Source: Carex sylvatica (Eukaryota; Streptophyta; Magnoliopsida; Poales; Cyperaceae). Taken from it: a stretch of 22,065 nucleotides of DNA. Below the pieces are notes generated by a model. It searched no databases. It was not told the DNA's origin and saw only the letters and a list, made by a program, of their open reading frames with translations. Both the position numbers and the translations under genes were made by a program. The first letter of the stretch is position 1, and every line of letters begins with the position of its first letter. Shown here in pieces: positions 1 through 9,510 of this stretch. The stretch is from NCBI GenBank assembly GCA_964058845.1, contig CAXKVR010000205.1:1-22065 (forward strand), read 5' to 3'.

Positions 1-530
1 GGGTAAATATTCTCGCGTCACATGGTTTGTAAATCACCAAAATGAGTGATCAACCGTATAATTGTTAGTGGACCCAAAATTAAATTGGGTCAATTTGTCT
101 TGACCCATCATGTCCAGCCCCATTAGTATTCTTCGATCCGGTCGGAACATGGCTGGAGACATTTTGATGGGTATCGGATCAAATTCGGTTTGATATTTGA
201 TTAGAACTGTTTGATTTGTATGTACCTAATCCACACGAGTATTAAATTTATTCAGACAAATTTTAATGTTGATCGAATGATTCTGATATGATGTCCATCA
301 CCGACATTCTCCAGTTTCGCTTCAGAATCGTTAGATGTGATATGTGTGTGGAACATTGCATTTTATTATTTTTCTTGTAAAATTTGACAAGAGGATATTG
401 GACAATGGACATCAATCATGAATGACATCCAAAATTCCAAATTGGAGTGCATTATCCAACTTCTAAGGAAAACATGATTAAGCAAAGGTCAGTGGCCAGA
501 CTTAAAAATCTGAAATGATAATTTGATGAA
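1..530. other. AT-rich intergenic stretch with decayed repeat
   Basis: I see no coding region here. Positions about 85-190 carry scattered GGGTCA, GACCC and GGATCAAA words in both orientations, in the style of worn plant hAT-type or LTR sequence, but I could not define ends or a target duplication. The rest is AT-rich and featureless. Confidence 0.4.
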
Positions 531-922
531 GAGGAGGGTTCAAATGCATCATTATTTTGGTGCTTCAATATGCTCTCTGTATTTTAATTTTATTTTTAAA
601 GTCTGAACAATCAATTCGAACAGTTCAATATGATCTTCATAATAAAATATGCTTGGAGACCAAATTTATATTTTTTTTAGAATTTTTTTACTATTTTTTA
701 AGATAGACACAAAATTAATTTTTTAAGGAGATTCTGGACCATCCGATAATGTCATATTGGACCTATCTAAAAAAATAGTAAAAATATAAAATTTGGTCTC
801 CAAGCATATTTTATTATGAAGATCATATTGAACGGTTTGAATCGACTGCTCGGACTTTGAAAATAGAGATAAAGTACATGGAGCATATGGGAGCACCAAA
901 ATGTTGGTGCATAACCCTCCTC
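531..922. mobile_element. Fold-back MITE, Mutator-like (392 bp)
   Basis: Both ends begin GAGGAGGGTT on their own strands, and the two halves are imperfect inverted copies almost to the centre. Each arm contains the core GCTTGGAGACCAAATTT (near 651 and, inverted, near 800) next to a shared AATATGATCTTCATAATAAA segment. The flanks are a 9-bp near-duplication: TTTGATGAA at 522-530 and TTTTATGAA at 923-931, one mismatch. Long inverted arms plus a 9-bp duplication fit a non-autonomous Mutator-like element. It has no coding capacity. Direct observation: arms and duplication. Inference: superfamily. Confidence 0.75.
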
Positions 923-1426
923 TTTTATGAAATACTCAAAATGTATAATTTTTAAAATCCTAAAAAGAAATATATATCTTAAATTTGACTTGAAGTAGAA
1001 TTTGCCAACAAAGTTCTAGTGAAGTGTTTGGGTTTTGTTGAAATTTGTGAGGAAAGGATAAATTTTATTGTTTTATGATATAATTTCAGTATTTAAAGAA
1101 CCATTGAAATATTTTCTAATTACATAATTTCCTCTAGGTAAACTTTTTGCCATAATTTTTTATTGTAAATACGCTTGCATTTAAAATGTATAACGACATT
1201 AATGAACTAAATTACCTAAATAATAATTGAGCTCTCGTTATTAAAAGCAAGCTCACAATATTTTACGTACCTGTAAAAGTGAAGTGGCATGCATGTATAA
1301 TAAATTCGTATCTACATGTTTTTATTATGTTCTTAAGTTATAAATTTCCCTTAAAAAAGTTATAAATTTAATTATCAAATTAAAACAAATAACATGAAGA
1401 CATGACAACATAAATCTAACATAAAT
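923..1426. other. AT-rich intergenic stretch, nothing recognised
   Basis: Apart from the 9-bp duplication belonging to the element on its left, I see no gene, RNA or repeat with definable ends here. It is A/T runs with no open frame of useful length. Confidence 0.4.
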
Positions 1427-1735
1427 GAGTAGGGTTCAAATATATCATTAATTTTGTACTACAATCATACTTTACATTCTTTTTTTATGTATTTAAATTC
1501 TGAAAAGTCGATATAAACCGCTCAGTATGATTTTTATATTAAAATGTATTTGGAAGCCAAATTTGATATTTTTGAAATTCTTTTACTATTTCTTTTGGAT
1601 AGGTACAAATCACTATTTTGGTTGGTCCAGAATATTCTAAAATCAATAATTTTGGTCCTATCTAAAAGATCATTAAACAAAATTTCCAAAAAAATTAAAA
1701 TTTGATTTCCAAGCACATTTTATATTTGAATACTT
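1427..1735. mobile_element. Diverged, truncated relative of the 531-922 MITE
   Basis: The left end (GAGTAGGGTTCAAAT) and the following 100 bases resemble the left arm of the element at 531-922. An inverted partner of the inner arm follows: GGAAGCCAAATTTGAT near 1551 pairs with AAATTTGATTTCCAAGC near 1697. The outer right arm, which should return to AACCCT, is missing after about 1735. I read it as an older copy that lost its right end. The right boundary is approximate and no target duplication can be assigned. Confidence 0.55.
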
Positions 1736-1980
1736 ACATTGCCAATGCATACATATTTGTTCCATTTTATGATATATAAATGGAGATGTTGAAGATAAAG
1801 GTTTATCAAAGAAAATAATAAACTCATGCCAATAAAATATACAGTCTAAACATATATTAGAAGAATTTGGAAATGATATTCAACTTAATTAATATATATA
1901 TCTATAAGATTTGCCCTCAAATTAATTGACAGAGTGCACTTTTGAAACTTCTATTGATAGAGTACATTTTGTATATGTTC

Positions 1981-2425
1981 TTAATAAAACTTCAGGGATT
2001 TTAATTTTTTATTAATAACGTATAAAAAAAATCAAATTAAACAAAATTAACATAGTTTTAAACAAATTTTCAAAACAACATTTTCGTTGAATTATTCAGC
2101 AGAAATTCAAGCCAATTTTGCTGTTATCTAACATAAATTCAGGCCAATTTCACTGGATTATCCAACCAAATTGAAATGGTCCAATTCTGTCGAATAATTC
2201 AACTGAATTGTAAGAAGTTGAATCCAATTCCGCTGAATTATTCAATAAAATTGTAACTCCAATGAAATTACAAAGTTATGAACAAATTGAATATTGTAGA
2301 AGTTGAATCCAATTTCGCTGAAATATCCAGCATAAATGTTATTTCTGAAAATTTAATTAAAACCATGTTAATCTGTTTAATTTGATTTTTTATACGTTAT
2401 AAATAAAAATTTCGTAAATTATTAA
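1981..2425. mobile_element. Fold-back element with internal direct repeats
   Basis: The outer arms are inverted copies. TTAATAA...ATTTTTTATTAATAACGTATAAAAAA... from 1981 pairs with the complement of the sequence ending at 2425, and both sides share ACGTATAAAAAA-TCAAATTAAACA. Between the arms, AGTTGAATCCAATT(C/T)CGCTGAA occurs at 2216 and 2301, 85 bases apart, and looser copies of CAATTTYGCTG-AATTATTCA fill the rest. No open frame is present. It is probably a non-autonomous DNA transposon. I could not identify a clean target duplication, so boundaries are accurate only to a few bases. Confidence 0.55.
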
Positions 2426-2570
2426 CCACAAGCTTGGTCGATTATTAGCCTATATGAAAAACTTAAAGGTACTAATACATCTTATTCCAAACAGAAAAGA
2501 TGGGTTAAGAAATATATTGTCCACTGACATGGAAATTATAAAAAAAAAAACCCCTAAACAAACGTTAAAA

Positions 2571-3113
2571 GACTTTTCTTGAGTCACTGATAGGGGGTGG
2601 AACTCATGACTCGTGGATCGACTGTGATTCGCAATTGACTCGCTTACTAACAATTCATTTATTAGTGGACTGAGCTGTTAATGAACTAGCTAATCACTAG
2701 CTCAATTCAAAATGAAAAAGTTTGAGCTGGGGCCTAGCTCATTCGTGAACTGACGAGCCAGCTCGGTACAAATATGAATTTGTGTGAATTTAGTTTGTGA
2801 ACTATGTTTGTATGAATTTGAAAATTTAGTATTTTAATATGTATGAATTTAGTTACAAACTTAATTTATAATAATTGAATTTATAATACATTATCTAATA
2901 TATTTGGACTTTTGGTCCACAAAGCTTTCACGAGTTAGCTCGACTCACTTGTTACCAAAACAAGCGAGCCACGGGCCGCTTTTTCAGCTCGAATCCGAAT
3001 GTTGACTCGCTTGTTGCTAAAACAAGCGAGCCATGAACTTGATCCAGCTCGAATCGAGCCAGCTTGTTGCCAATCCTGACTCACTGACAATATTTTCTCT
3101 TACAAGAAAAGTC
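2571..3113. repeat. Outer 11-bp inverted repeat around the 2591-3077 element
   Basis: GACTTTTCTTG (2571-2581) and CAAGAAAAGTC (3103-3113) are perfect inverted copies outside the presumed target duplication. They may be the stem of an older hairpin or MITE into which the hAT-type element inserted, or coincidence in AT-rich DNA. Confidence 0.35.
2591..3077. mobile_element. Probable hAT-type non-autonomous element (GAGCTCG/ACTCGCTTG-rich)
   Basis: The stretch is rich in GAGCT, CTCG and GACTCGCTTG words in both orientations, a composition typical of plant hAT-derived MITEs. An internal unit reading GACTC(A/G)CTTGTT(A/G)C then AAAACAAGCGAGCCA occurs twice, near 2941 and 3003. The ends are weak inverted repeats (TAGGGGGTGGAA on the left; complement of TTGCCAATCCT on the right). 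They are flanked by GAGTCACTGA (2581-2590) and GACTCACTGA (3078-3087), 9 of 10 identical. An 8-bp duplication expected of hAT lies within that match. Family assignment is inference. Confidence 0.55.
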
Positions 3114-3239
3114 ATTATCTAAAAATTAAATCCAGATCTCAGTCGATCATTATAGACTTTCGAAGGGTCATATGAGAAAATTTACCAAATAAAAATTCTG
3201 GAAAAAGATTCATACAAGCAGATGTTACGAATTATTTTA

Positions 3240-3643
3240 CTATAAACATGGCGAACTTTCATTGGATTGATCTTCGTCGCAAACAGCAAAATCCACGTAA
3301 ACACTGTCCTTATACCCAACCAAAACACGCCACGTGAGCACAAAATTAACAGGTTGTGTAAATGCTGCGCGTGGTAGAAGACCCGCAAAGAAGTACAATA
3401 ACAGTACAGCTGGAGAAATATTAAAATAAACGCTGACCCATACGCCCCCCTTTCTCATCCTTCTCTCTCGCGTGAAAACCAGATAAACTGATCGAGGATC
3501 TGAACTGGTAGATCTGGTTAATGCTCTCATTTTTCGATCTTCGCTTTTAAGTTTTTAATTTGAAAGTTTTAACCTTTCTCTTCTTCTGTAAATTTTTAGA
3601 AGCAAAGAGAAGCCTACCCTGACCTTCTCCGTTGGGTCTCGCC
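3240..3643 (+). promoter_or_regulatory. Promoter and 5' leader of the S1FA gene
   Basis: This is the less AT-rich stretch before the S1FA start codon. Visible motifs are a perfect G-box CACGTG at 3331-3336 (in CGCCACGTGAGC), a second ACGT core (CCACGTAA, 3293-3300), an inverted CCAAT box (ATTGG, 3261-3265) and a pyrimidine patch at about 3446-3470, as found near plant start sites. The best TATA-like stretch is AATATTAAAATAAA around 3417-3430, which is weak. The transcription start is probably near 3460-3500. The start codon context GTCTCGCCATGGCG is strong. Motif positions are seen; function is inferred. Confidence 0.5.
3521..3550 (+). other. Possible 9-codon upstream ORF in the S1FA leader
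   Basis: ATG at 3521 opens a nine-codon frame (MLSFFDLRF) closed by TAA at 3548-3550, 93 bases before the main ATG. It matters only if transcription starts upstream of 3521. The G-box and pyrimidine patch make that plausible, but the start site is not visible. Confidence 0.3.
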
Positions 3644-5479
3644 ATGGCGGATCAATTCGGCCATTTCGATGCTGGGGTACGTCTCTCCAACTTACGCAGT
3701 TCTAATGTTTACAATAATTGTTCTCCTAGTTAGTAAATTTTTGCAATTTTAAGGTAGATCGAAGTTCTGTTGTACCAGTATTGCATGTAATTGGTGAAGA
3801 TGGATCCTTTAATTCTACATAAATTTGCTTAGATTACCAATGAATTTCAGTAATTAGGCAGCTATTTAATGGATCAAAGGGCTTCTGAGACCAATCAAGT
3901 TGCAGTTCAGAACCGGGATGCCAATTTTATATTTTATTGTATAGAAACTACATTTAGTCAAAATCATATTCCTACCTAAGCAGTTGGTTAATAATGTCTG
4001 TCAATACTTATTTGTCCTTTCGATCATAGCAGAATTGTAGATACTAAAAAACATAGTTCAGCTTGCAAATATTATGAACAAAATTTTGCTTCATCACTCA
4101 GTAAAAGCTGCTCAATTTCAAGGCTACAAATTAATTTAAACTGTATATTTGAATTTTGATTCTGATTGCTGGCTGCTTGCTTCCACTATTTGTTATAATG
4201 GGAGTGTTGTCGATGCAATAAAATCATGCTAATATTGTAATTAGAAAGATTGCTAGGTTCTAATTGCTAGGTTATTACTTATGATGCTTACTGTTATCTT
4301 TCGTATACTTGAAAGAGTTCACTGCTGCTTAAAATAAGTTATTTAATCATATTTTAAGCATCTTCAATGCGTTATTAATAGTGATTTAAAAAACTGGTGA
4401 CTCATGCCATGATAGGATATAGTAATTTTGAACGAAAAGAATCTCCTGAACAGCATGTAATATTCCGTATTTATTTTCCTTTTGATTTGCGCCTAGATTA
4501 TGATATATAAGTAAATACATGTTGTTTCATTTTTATCTTCAAGTTGTTGAGTGCTTGTATGAATTGTTAATAGCTAAATTGTTTTATATTTTCACTGCTT
4601 GCATAAATTGTTTCATTTTTTCACTGCCAGTTGCAAGTATAGACGGGTGTTCATTGGTTCGGTTCGGTTGAAACCGAACCGAACTTGGCAAACCAAAGTT
4701 ATAATTCGGTTTTAAAAATAGATCCGAACCGAACTGAATTAGTATTGCAACCGAACCAAAGTTTTATTTTGGTTTGTTCGGTTCAAACCGAAATATATTA
4801 ATTTTTTTTATTTAAAACAATTGATTTATAATAAACCGAAGTATATTAAGAAATAAACCGGAGTATTAAGAAATAAACTAAGATATTTAGAAATAAACCA
4901 AGTATTTAAAGCAATTGATTAAGAAATAAACCGAAGTATTAAGAAATAAACCGAAGTATTAAGAAATAAACCGGGGTGGTTCGGATCAAATTCATATTAT
5001 ATGAAAGTTCGGTCGGTTCGGTTATTTCGGTTTTGAAAATTTTCAAACCGAACCGAACCGAAGTTATAATTCGGTTCGGTCCAAAACCGATTAAACCGAA
5101 CCGTTTGAACACCCCTAAGTATAGTCAATTTTTCATGAACTATTGCTGTCCTGTTCTAGTATTATATCTTTACTAAATTGTGGTCATATCATATCCTTAC
5201 TAAATTATGTTGTATTTATTTTCATTCTTTGGAATCCTAATTTTTTCATGTGTCAACAATTAGGGTAATGTCATAATTGAGGAGGCAAAGAAGGGCCTAA
5301 ACCCTGCTATGGTGGTGTTGCTCATAGTCAGTACAGTTCTCATTCTCTTTCTTGTGGGAAACTACGCACTTTACACTTACGCACAAAGGACGCTTCCACC
5401 AAAAAAGAAGAAGCCCGTTTCCAAGAAGAAATTGAAGAGGGAGAAGCTCAAGCAAGGTGTGGCTCCTCCTGGCGAGTAA
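3644..5479 (+). CDS. S1FA-family protein (82 aa, two exons)
   Basis: The exons are 3644..3676 and 5264..5479. The donor GGG|GTACGT and acceptor AACAATTAG|GGT give a phase-0 intron. The predicted protein starts [11 protein letters not shown], continues [14 protein letters not shown] (residues 12-25), then a hydrophobic segment of about 24 residues (26-49). It ends in a basic tail with [19 protein letters not shown] (58-76) and APPGE. The Asn-Pro before the hydrophobic stretch, the NYALYTYAQ segment, the [12 protein letters not shown] block and the PGE terminus are hallmarks of plant S1FA proteins, usually 70-90 aa. The family is named for binding the S1F negative element of plastid ribosomal-protein gene promoters, with the basic tail serving as nuclear signal and DNA contact; the hydrophobic segment fits a membrane protein equally well. 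The start is chosen from its family-like acidic N-terminus and strong context. The 3' UTR follows 5480 and probably ends near 5650-5720 (TGTGTTATGTG and TTTCTGTAA, 5637-5661). The gene is complete. Confidence 0.9.
4643..5116. mobile_element. hAT-type MITE in the S1FA intron (474 bp)
   Basis: The ends are inverted repeats: ACGGGTGTTCA on the left, and AGGGGTGTTCA read from the right. A perfect 8-bp duplication AAGTATAG flanks them (4635-4642 and 5117-5124), the length made by hAT transposases. The sub-terminal regions are dense in GGTTCGGTT and its complement AACCGAACC and fold into strong local hairpins. The middle holds near-tandem 20-bp units AAGAAATAAACCGAAGTATT (best at about 4921-4975, decayed copies from about 4848). 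It has no coding capacity. Lying wholly within the intron, it leaves the splice sites untouched. Confidence 0.85.
4848..4976. repeat. 20-bp minisatellite inside the hAT MITE
   Basis: AAGAAATAAACCGAAGTATT repeats in a 20-bp period, with two nearly exact units and several decayed ones. There are no spacers between units, so it is a minisatellite born within the transposon and not an array of another kind. Confidence 0.65.
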
Positions 5480-5719
5480 ATTAGGAAGAAAAAGATAAGA
5501 GAAGCCCTTTTTGATGCAATATATTTAAATTTGAAGGGTTTATTGGCTTTGGGAATTTTCATGAGATTAGAGAAGAACTTTGGTTTGCGGTAGACTCTAG
5601 TTGCAACCTCCTTTTTTTCACCAAAATTGTTCTGTTGTGTGTTATGTGCTTGTTTCTGTAATTTAGTGTGTGAACTAGATAATCTCTGTGACTATTTTTC
5701 TCTTTTTTAAAAAAGGAAC

Positions 5720-6379
5720 CTAATAACTCCGATTCCATTTGGTTTGCATATTCAATTCTTTTAATAATAATAATATATTTGGATAAAAGTTGATTTTTAC
5801 ATCTAAGAAAAGTAGAAAACATATTGCAAACAAATAAAAGGAGTGGGGTATGGTCCGATAGGCATCGGATTGATTTATGCAATTGATATACACAAATCTT
5901 AAAGTTGTTTATGTGAATTTAGATGCAGATCATATGGCTCTAATTTGACATCAGACTAATTTAGTCCAGTGCTCAATGGACGGTCCCCAATTCCCAAACA
6001 AAAACACAAAATAGGAACTAGGAAGTCTTTCAACAATATGTCCTGAATCGTGATGCCAATACCAGCTGATCAGAACTGTCAAAACTGGTACCAGTAGTAT
6101 GATCTCATTTCAAAGCCCATAAAACCTATGACTTTATTCCGGAGCATACATCAACGTGCATCCACACAACAGACAAAAATCTTCAAAATTGTAAAATGTA
6201 ACGAACTACGCACTTCAGCTCCTTTTGTTGGGCCAATTTGAATTACGTTCCAATTGATGGCTCTTAACATTTTGTTTTCATCTCCCTTGTACGATGTAAA
6301 ACTATAGTAATAATCGAAGCTCTTATCTTTTTATTGGGTTAACTGTTTTCAAAACAAATCTTGTTTATATCTTTTCAGT
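5720..6379. other. Intergenic stretch downstream of S1FA, nothing recognised
   Basis: I see no gene or definable repeat. The minus-strand open frame at 5559-5882 lies over the S1FA 3' UTR and has no family resemblance. Confidence 0.4.
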
Positions 6380-7060
6380 TAGCCGATATTTTTTTTAATA
6401 TAAAAGTGGGGTAGACTTATCGATTTCATTAAGAAACCCAAAAATACATTGTTTGGTACCAAACAGGTGGTACACCGTTACAGGAAGTTATAAAAGCTAA
6501 ACAAAAACAGCCAAAAATATAAAGATAAAAAACTAGTTATAGCCGATAAATTGGTACAAAAAATTATTATAAACTTCAATGTAAAGTAATATCTTTTCCT
6601 TGTTAATTCCAGACTATGTTGATAGCCATGCTGTAGTTCTCTTATTTGCTAGTGTAATAATATAGGCTTTTGCACTCAAAAGGAGGATGATACTGGTAAG
6701 TATTTAATTAGAGGAGAAGAGAGAGCATTTGTTGTTTGTCAGAGCTTCTTGACATTGTCACTGGTTGCTCTGCGATTATTGCTGTAGGAAGAACAAAAGG
6801 ACATATCCGTACTTCCGCACCATCAAATTCAATTATCACCAAGGGCTTCCGATCAAAAGAGATGTGAGAATTCTGAATCACTTTTGCATTTTAGAAGATG
6901 AAGAGAGATTTTGATCAGGGAACAGACTCCAACTGGACTGGTATGGACCCCCTTTTGGAAGAACCAACTAGGCTTTACCAGTATTATTCGATATGCACTC
7001 GTAAGTGCTCCATAGACTATAATACCGGTTTGCACCGTCATGATGACCATTGATAGCGTC
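6380..7060 (-). pseudogene. Possible retroelement 3' end or gene remnant
   Basis: Read on the minus strand, 6475-6380 (ACGGTGTACCACCTGTTTGG..., TTTCTTAATGAAATCGATAAG, then an A run) looks like the 3' tail of a plant LINE-type element. Upstream on that strand, 6890..6708 is an open frame of 60 codons plus stop with a non-repetitive composition (segments such as FDRKPLVIIEFDGAEVRICPF) unlike the AT-rich background. It has no ATG near its start and is preceded by an in-frame TAA, so it could be an exon fragment or a relic. I recognise no family. Both the element type and the coding status are tentative. Confidence 0.25.
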
Positions 7061-7062
7061 AA

Positions 7063-8275
7063 AATATTAATGAAATAAACATATATATATTCACCAGATT
7101 TGAGGTTGTTTTTAGATTAGTTTTATTTCATAGGATATTTGTACAAATTGCAATAACATAAACAGGGGAGAAGGTTCTGGTATCTACATGTGATGTACTT
7201 TCGTATAGTAGTCAAACATATATTATATACCACATAGCAAATCTAACATACACAATTGAACCAATAATAGCACCTCGGTTGAAACAACTAATTCTAGAAC
7301 TAGAAGAATCAAAGGCAAACCGACCTCTATTAAATCTCATGCCAAGAATTCTCATGTTTGTACTATTTTAATCACCAATCAAGGAATTCAATTATATATC
7401 CAATATGATGCAATTTTCTGTCAAATCAACGACCTATACTAATACTACCATTTAAATACACTATCTGTTGCGATTCTTAGAACATTCTCTATCATAAAAT
7501 AGGCTTAGGTTCATGCACCTTTGTTTCTCTTAGAGTGGACTTGTATCAGAAAATATTATCTTGGGTTTAAATTCAAATGTTCATTTATCAATGGCCATAT
7601 ATGCATGTGAGAGCAACAGGTTCCACATGGGTGTTGTACCAGCTTTCTATTTAATTTCCAAGCTTTAATTGGAGAAAATTTGGATATATGAAATTGTTAA
7701 TTTCTGGTTCACCACCTGTCTTTCTCGTTTTTGTCAGATTGCCAGGTATCTCTTTACTGGTGCATCCCAAATTTCAACTACTTATTGAAGTTGATGTTTT
7801 CTCCGTTATATTTTCAAACTCTAGATGAGACAAAACTGGTATTTCAGTCAAAATTTTTATTTTTTTATTATGTTAAATCATTTATATATTATTATTATTT
7901 ATTTTTATAGGGTATCTTTATAATCTGCTTTTACCAACTAATTAATCACCCAAACAGATGGCATTGATTGTTTTCTTACAAAAAATTAGGGTGACATCAA
8001 GGAAGCACCAAGAAGAATATATTTATTTCTTAACAAACAATTTATTTTCTTTTATAATTTGAAGGGCCTTTCTGAGATGTACCACATGGTCTTGTTTGTT
8101 CTTGCTATAAATTTAGATGTCATTAAATACGTCATATTTTTATGTTTATTTAAAAGAATATTTTTGATGTATCTAAACTTCTAAAGTAATATATTTTTCA
8201 AAATCAAGACAAATAGGTGATTTTGTACTGCATAAATAATTAAAGATGAGTATAGCGCAGTACTGATGTTGCGGA
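7063..8275. other. AT-rich intergenic stretch, nothing recognised
   Basis: No open frame, RNA or bounded repeat is visible over these 1.2 kb. There are only TA/ATT-rich runs (for example 7876-7912). Confidence 0.45.
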
Positions 8276-8440
8276 TTAAAGGTGGTAAGATCTGAGAACC
8301 AAGTTTTAGTTTAGTGACAAAATCACATAGCTTCTATGTAAGAGATTATGAATTCAAAACTTATAAAGTGAAGAATTTTATGTAATATAAAGATGAATTT
8401 GAAAGAAGTTGGTAGGCTAGATCTTCACCTTTTATTTCAA
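8276..8440 (+). mobile_element. tRNA-like short element (SINE-like or MITE)
   Basis: TAGTTTAGTGACAAAATCAC (8308-8327) resembles a decayed internal A box with D arm. GAGATTATGAATTCAAAAC (8342-8360) resembles a decayed B box, with an anticodon-like TTCTATGTAAG between them. The block sits between inverted ends: TTAAAGGTGGTAAGATCT on the left, and the complement of AGATCTTCACCTTTTATT on the right (8423-8440). Internal promoter boxes suggest a tRNA-derived SINE; the inverted ends suggest a small DNA element carrying a tRNA-like core. It cannot form a functional tRNA cloverleaf. Confidence 0.4.
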
Positions 8441-8454
8441 AAAAAAGTGATAAG

Positions 8455-8905
8455 ATCTAACCCAACTCAGAAGAACTCATCCGATCCAATACATCCTTTT
8501 TTATAAATCAAACTGACTCAAACCATATCCAACCCGAGATCAAAACACACAGCAAATTTGGATGACCTGAAAACCATCTCGATCGACCTGACCTAACCCG
8601 AATGGATCCATGATCCGACAATTCGCCAAAGTCCCATATCATCTTTACCCAATCCGACATGAACATCATTAATTAGGCTCGTATGATGTCACTTTGAAAA
8701 TAAAAAAATCTCACTTAATTCGAAGAACCCGCCTAACTTGATCCAATCTGAATCCGACCTGATTTGAATTTTGGAAGAAATCAAACTGACTGAATCCAAG
8801 CTAACTTGCCCGGAACTGATACATGATCCAAAACTATATAATCCGCCCTGTGATCCGACAGTTATTAGAAGTCAAACTAACCCAATGCGACCCGAACTCA
8901 ACTAC
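8455..8905. repeat. Decayed repeat rich in CCGACC/AACCCGA words
   Basis: Words such as ATCCGAC, GACCTGA, AACCCGA and GATCCGA recur through this stretch. Such composition is typical of the sub-terminal regions of plant hAT-derived elements, now heavily mutated. I could not find matching ends or a target duplication, so extent and family are uncertain. Confidence 0.4.
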
Positions 8906-9036
8906 ATAACGCCATCTCTATTGTTGTTATTTTTTTTAATACCTTGACAACTGCTATCAAATAAGTATAATATTTCATTAAATAAAAAATAAACTTACAT
9001 TCATCATACCACATTACAAATGTCACAACATCATTC

Positions 9037-9128
9037 AAAAAAAAAAATATATATATATATATATATACATATATAACAACACATCAACATCTAACAACAA
9101 CAACAACATCAACATCAACATCTAATAA
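9037..9128. repeat. Microsatellites: A run, (AT)n, then AAC/ATC triplets
   Basis: An A run (9037-9046) is followed by (AT)n (9047-9066, degenerate to 9075). AAC and ATC triplets follow at about 9077-9128 (ACAACAACAACATC and similar). Simple-sequence DNA; no function suggested. Confidence 0.85.
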
Positions 9129-9239
9129 CATATTACAATGCTAACAACACGTTACTTCAAATAGTTGTCATTCTTCTTGCTATCCGTTACATGTTAGCAA
9201 CACAAAGGTGGAGAAACATCTATTTTTTATTTTTGGGTC

Positions 9240-9510
9240 GGAGATCTAGCGGGTTTAGTGATGGAGAAGGAGTGAGGTTGGGAGACAGCTAAAGAAGGTG
9301 GTGACTGGAAAAGACTGAGAAAAGAGAGGCGGAGGGGCTACACCTCTTTTCCTTAGTTTTTCCTTTCGCCTGAGCTTGGATGCAAGAAGAAAATCGAAGT
9401 GAAGAGATGGTCTCACCGAAAAAAAGAGAGACAGATGAAGTCGGAGACGGAGAGAGGCACGAGGCATGGTTGTCAATGGACTGATGAAAGAGAAAGCATG
9501 AAAGAATGAT
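9240..9510. other. Purine-rich, GC-richer island of unknown origin
   Basis: This stretch is G/A-rich on the + strand (GGAGAAGG, GAGAGAGGCACGAGG, AAGTCGGAGACGGAGAG) and visibly less AT-rich than its surroundings. Its complement is C/T-rich, in the style of a plant 5' untranslated leader. The minus-strand open frame (about 9255-9476) encodes a low-complexity Ser/Leu/Arg/Phe peptide with no family resemblance, so I do not call a gene. It could be a captured promoter or leader fragment in an old transposon. Confidence 0.35.

Larger units (their letters stand above)
3677..5263 (+). other. S1FA intron (1587 bp, GT-AG)
   Basis: It separates the short N-terminal exon from the exon carrying the whole conserved domain. 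It is AT-rich and contains one MITE (4643-5116). I see no other feature: the open frame at 4976-5176 lies inside and just beyond the MITE and is not a gene. Confidence 0.85.

Noticed and set aside
3240..3530. 96-codon minus-strand open frame over the S1FA promoter
   Set aside because: It lies antisense to the promoter and leader, has no recognisable domain, and the region's motifs are explained by the S1FA gene.
4848..4976. Array of short repeats as a CRISPR-like structure
   Set aside because: The 20-bp units are directly adjacent with no unique spacers, lie inside a MITE, and this is plant DNA.
5559..5882. 107-codon minus-strand open frame downstream of S1FA
   Set aside because: Mostly antisense to the S1FA 3' untranslated region, with no recognisable domain.
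8308..8360. Functional tRNA gene
   Set aside because: The boxes are degenerate and acceptor and anticodon stems do not pair; at best it is a tRNA-derived repeat.
9255..9476. 73-codon Ser/Leu/Arg-rich open frame
   Set aside because: Low-complexity translation of a purine-rich stretch; no ATG-supported, conserved or domain-like protein visible.
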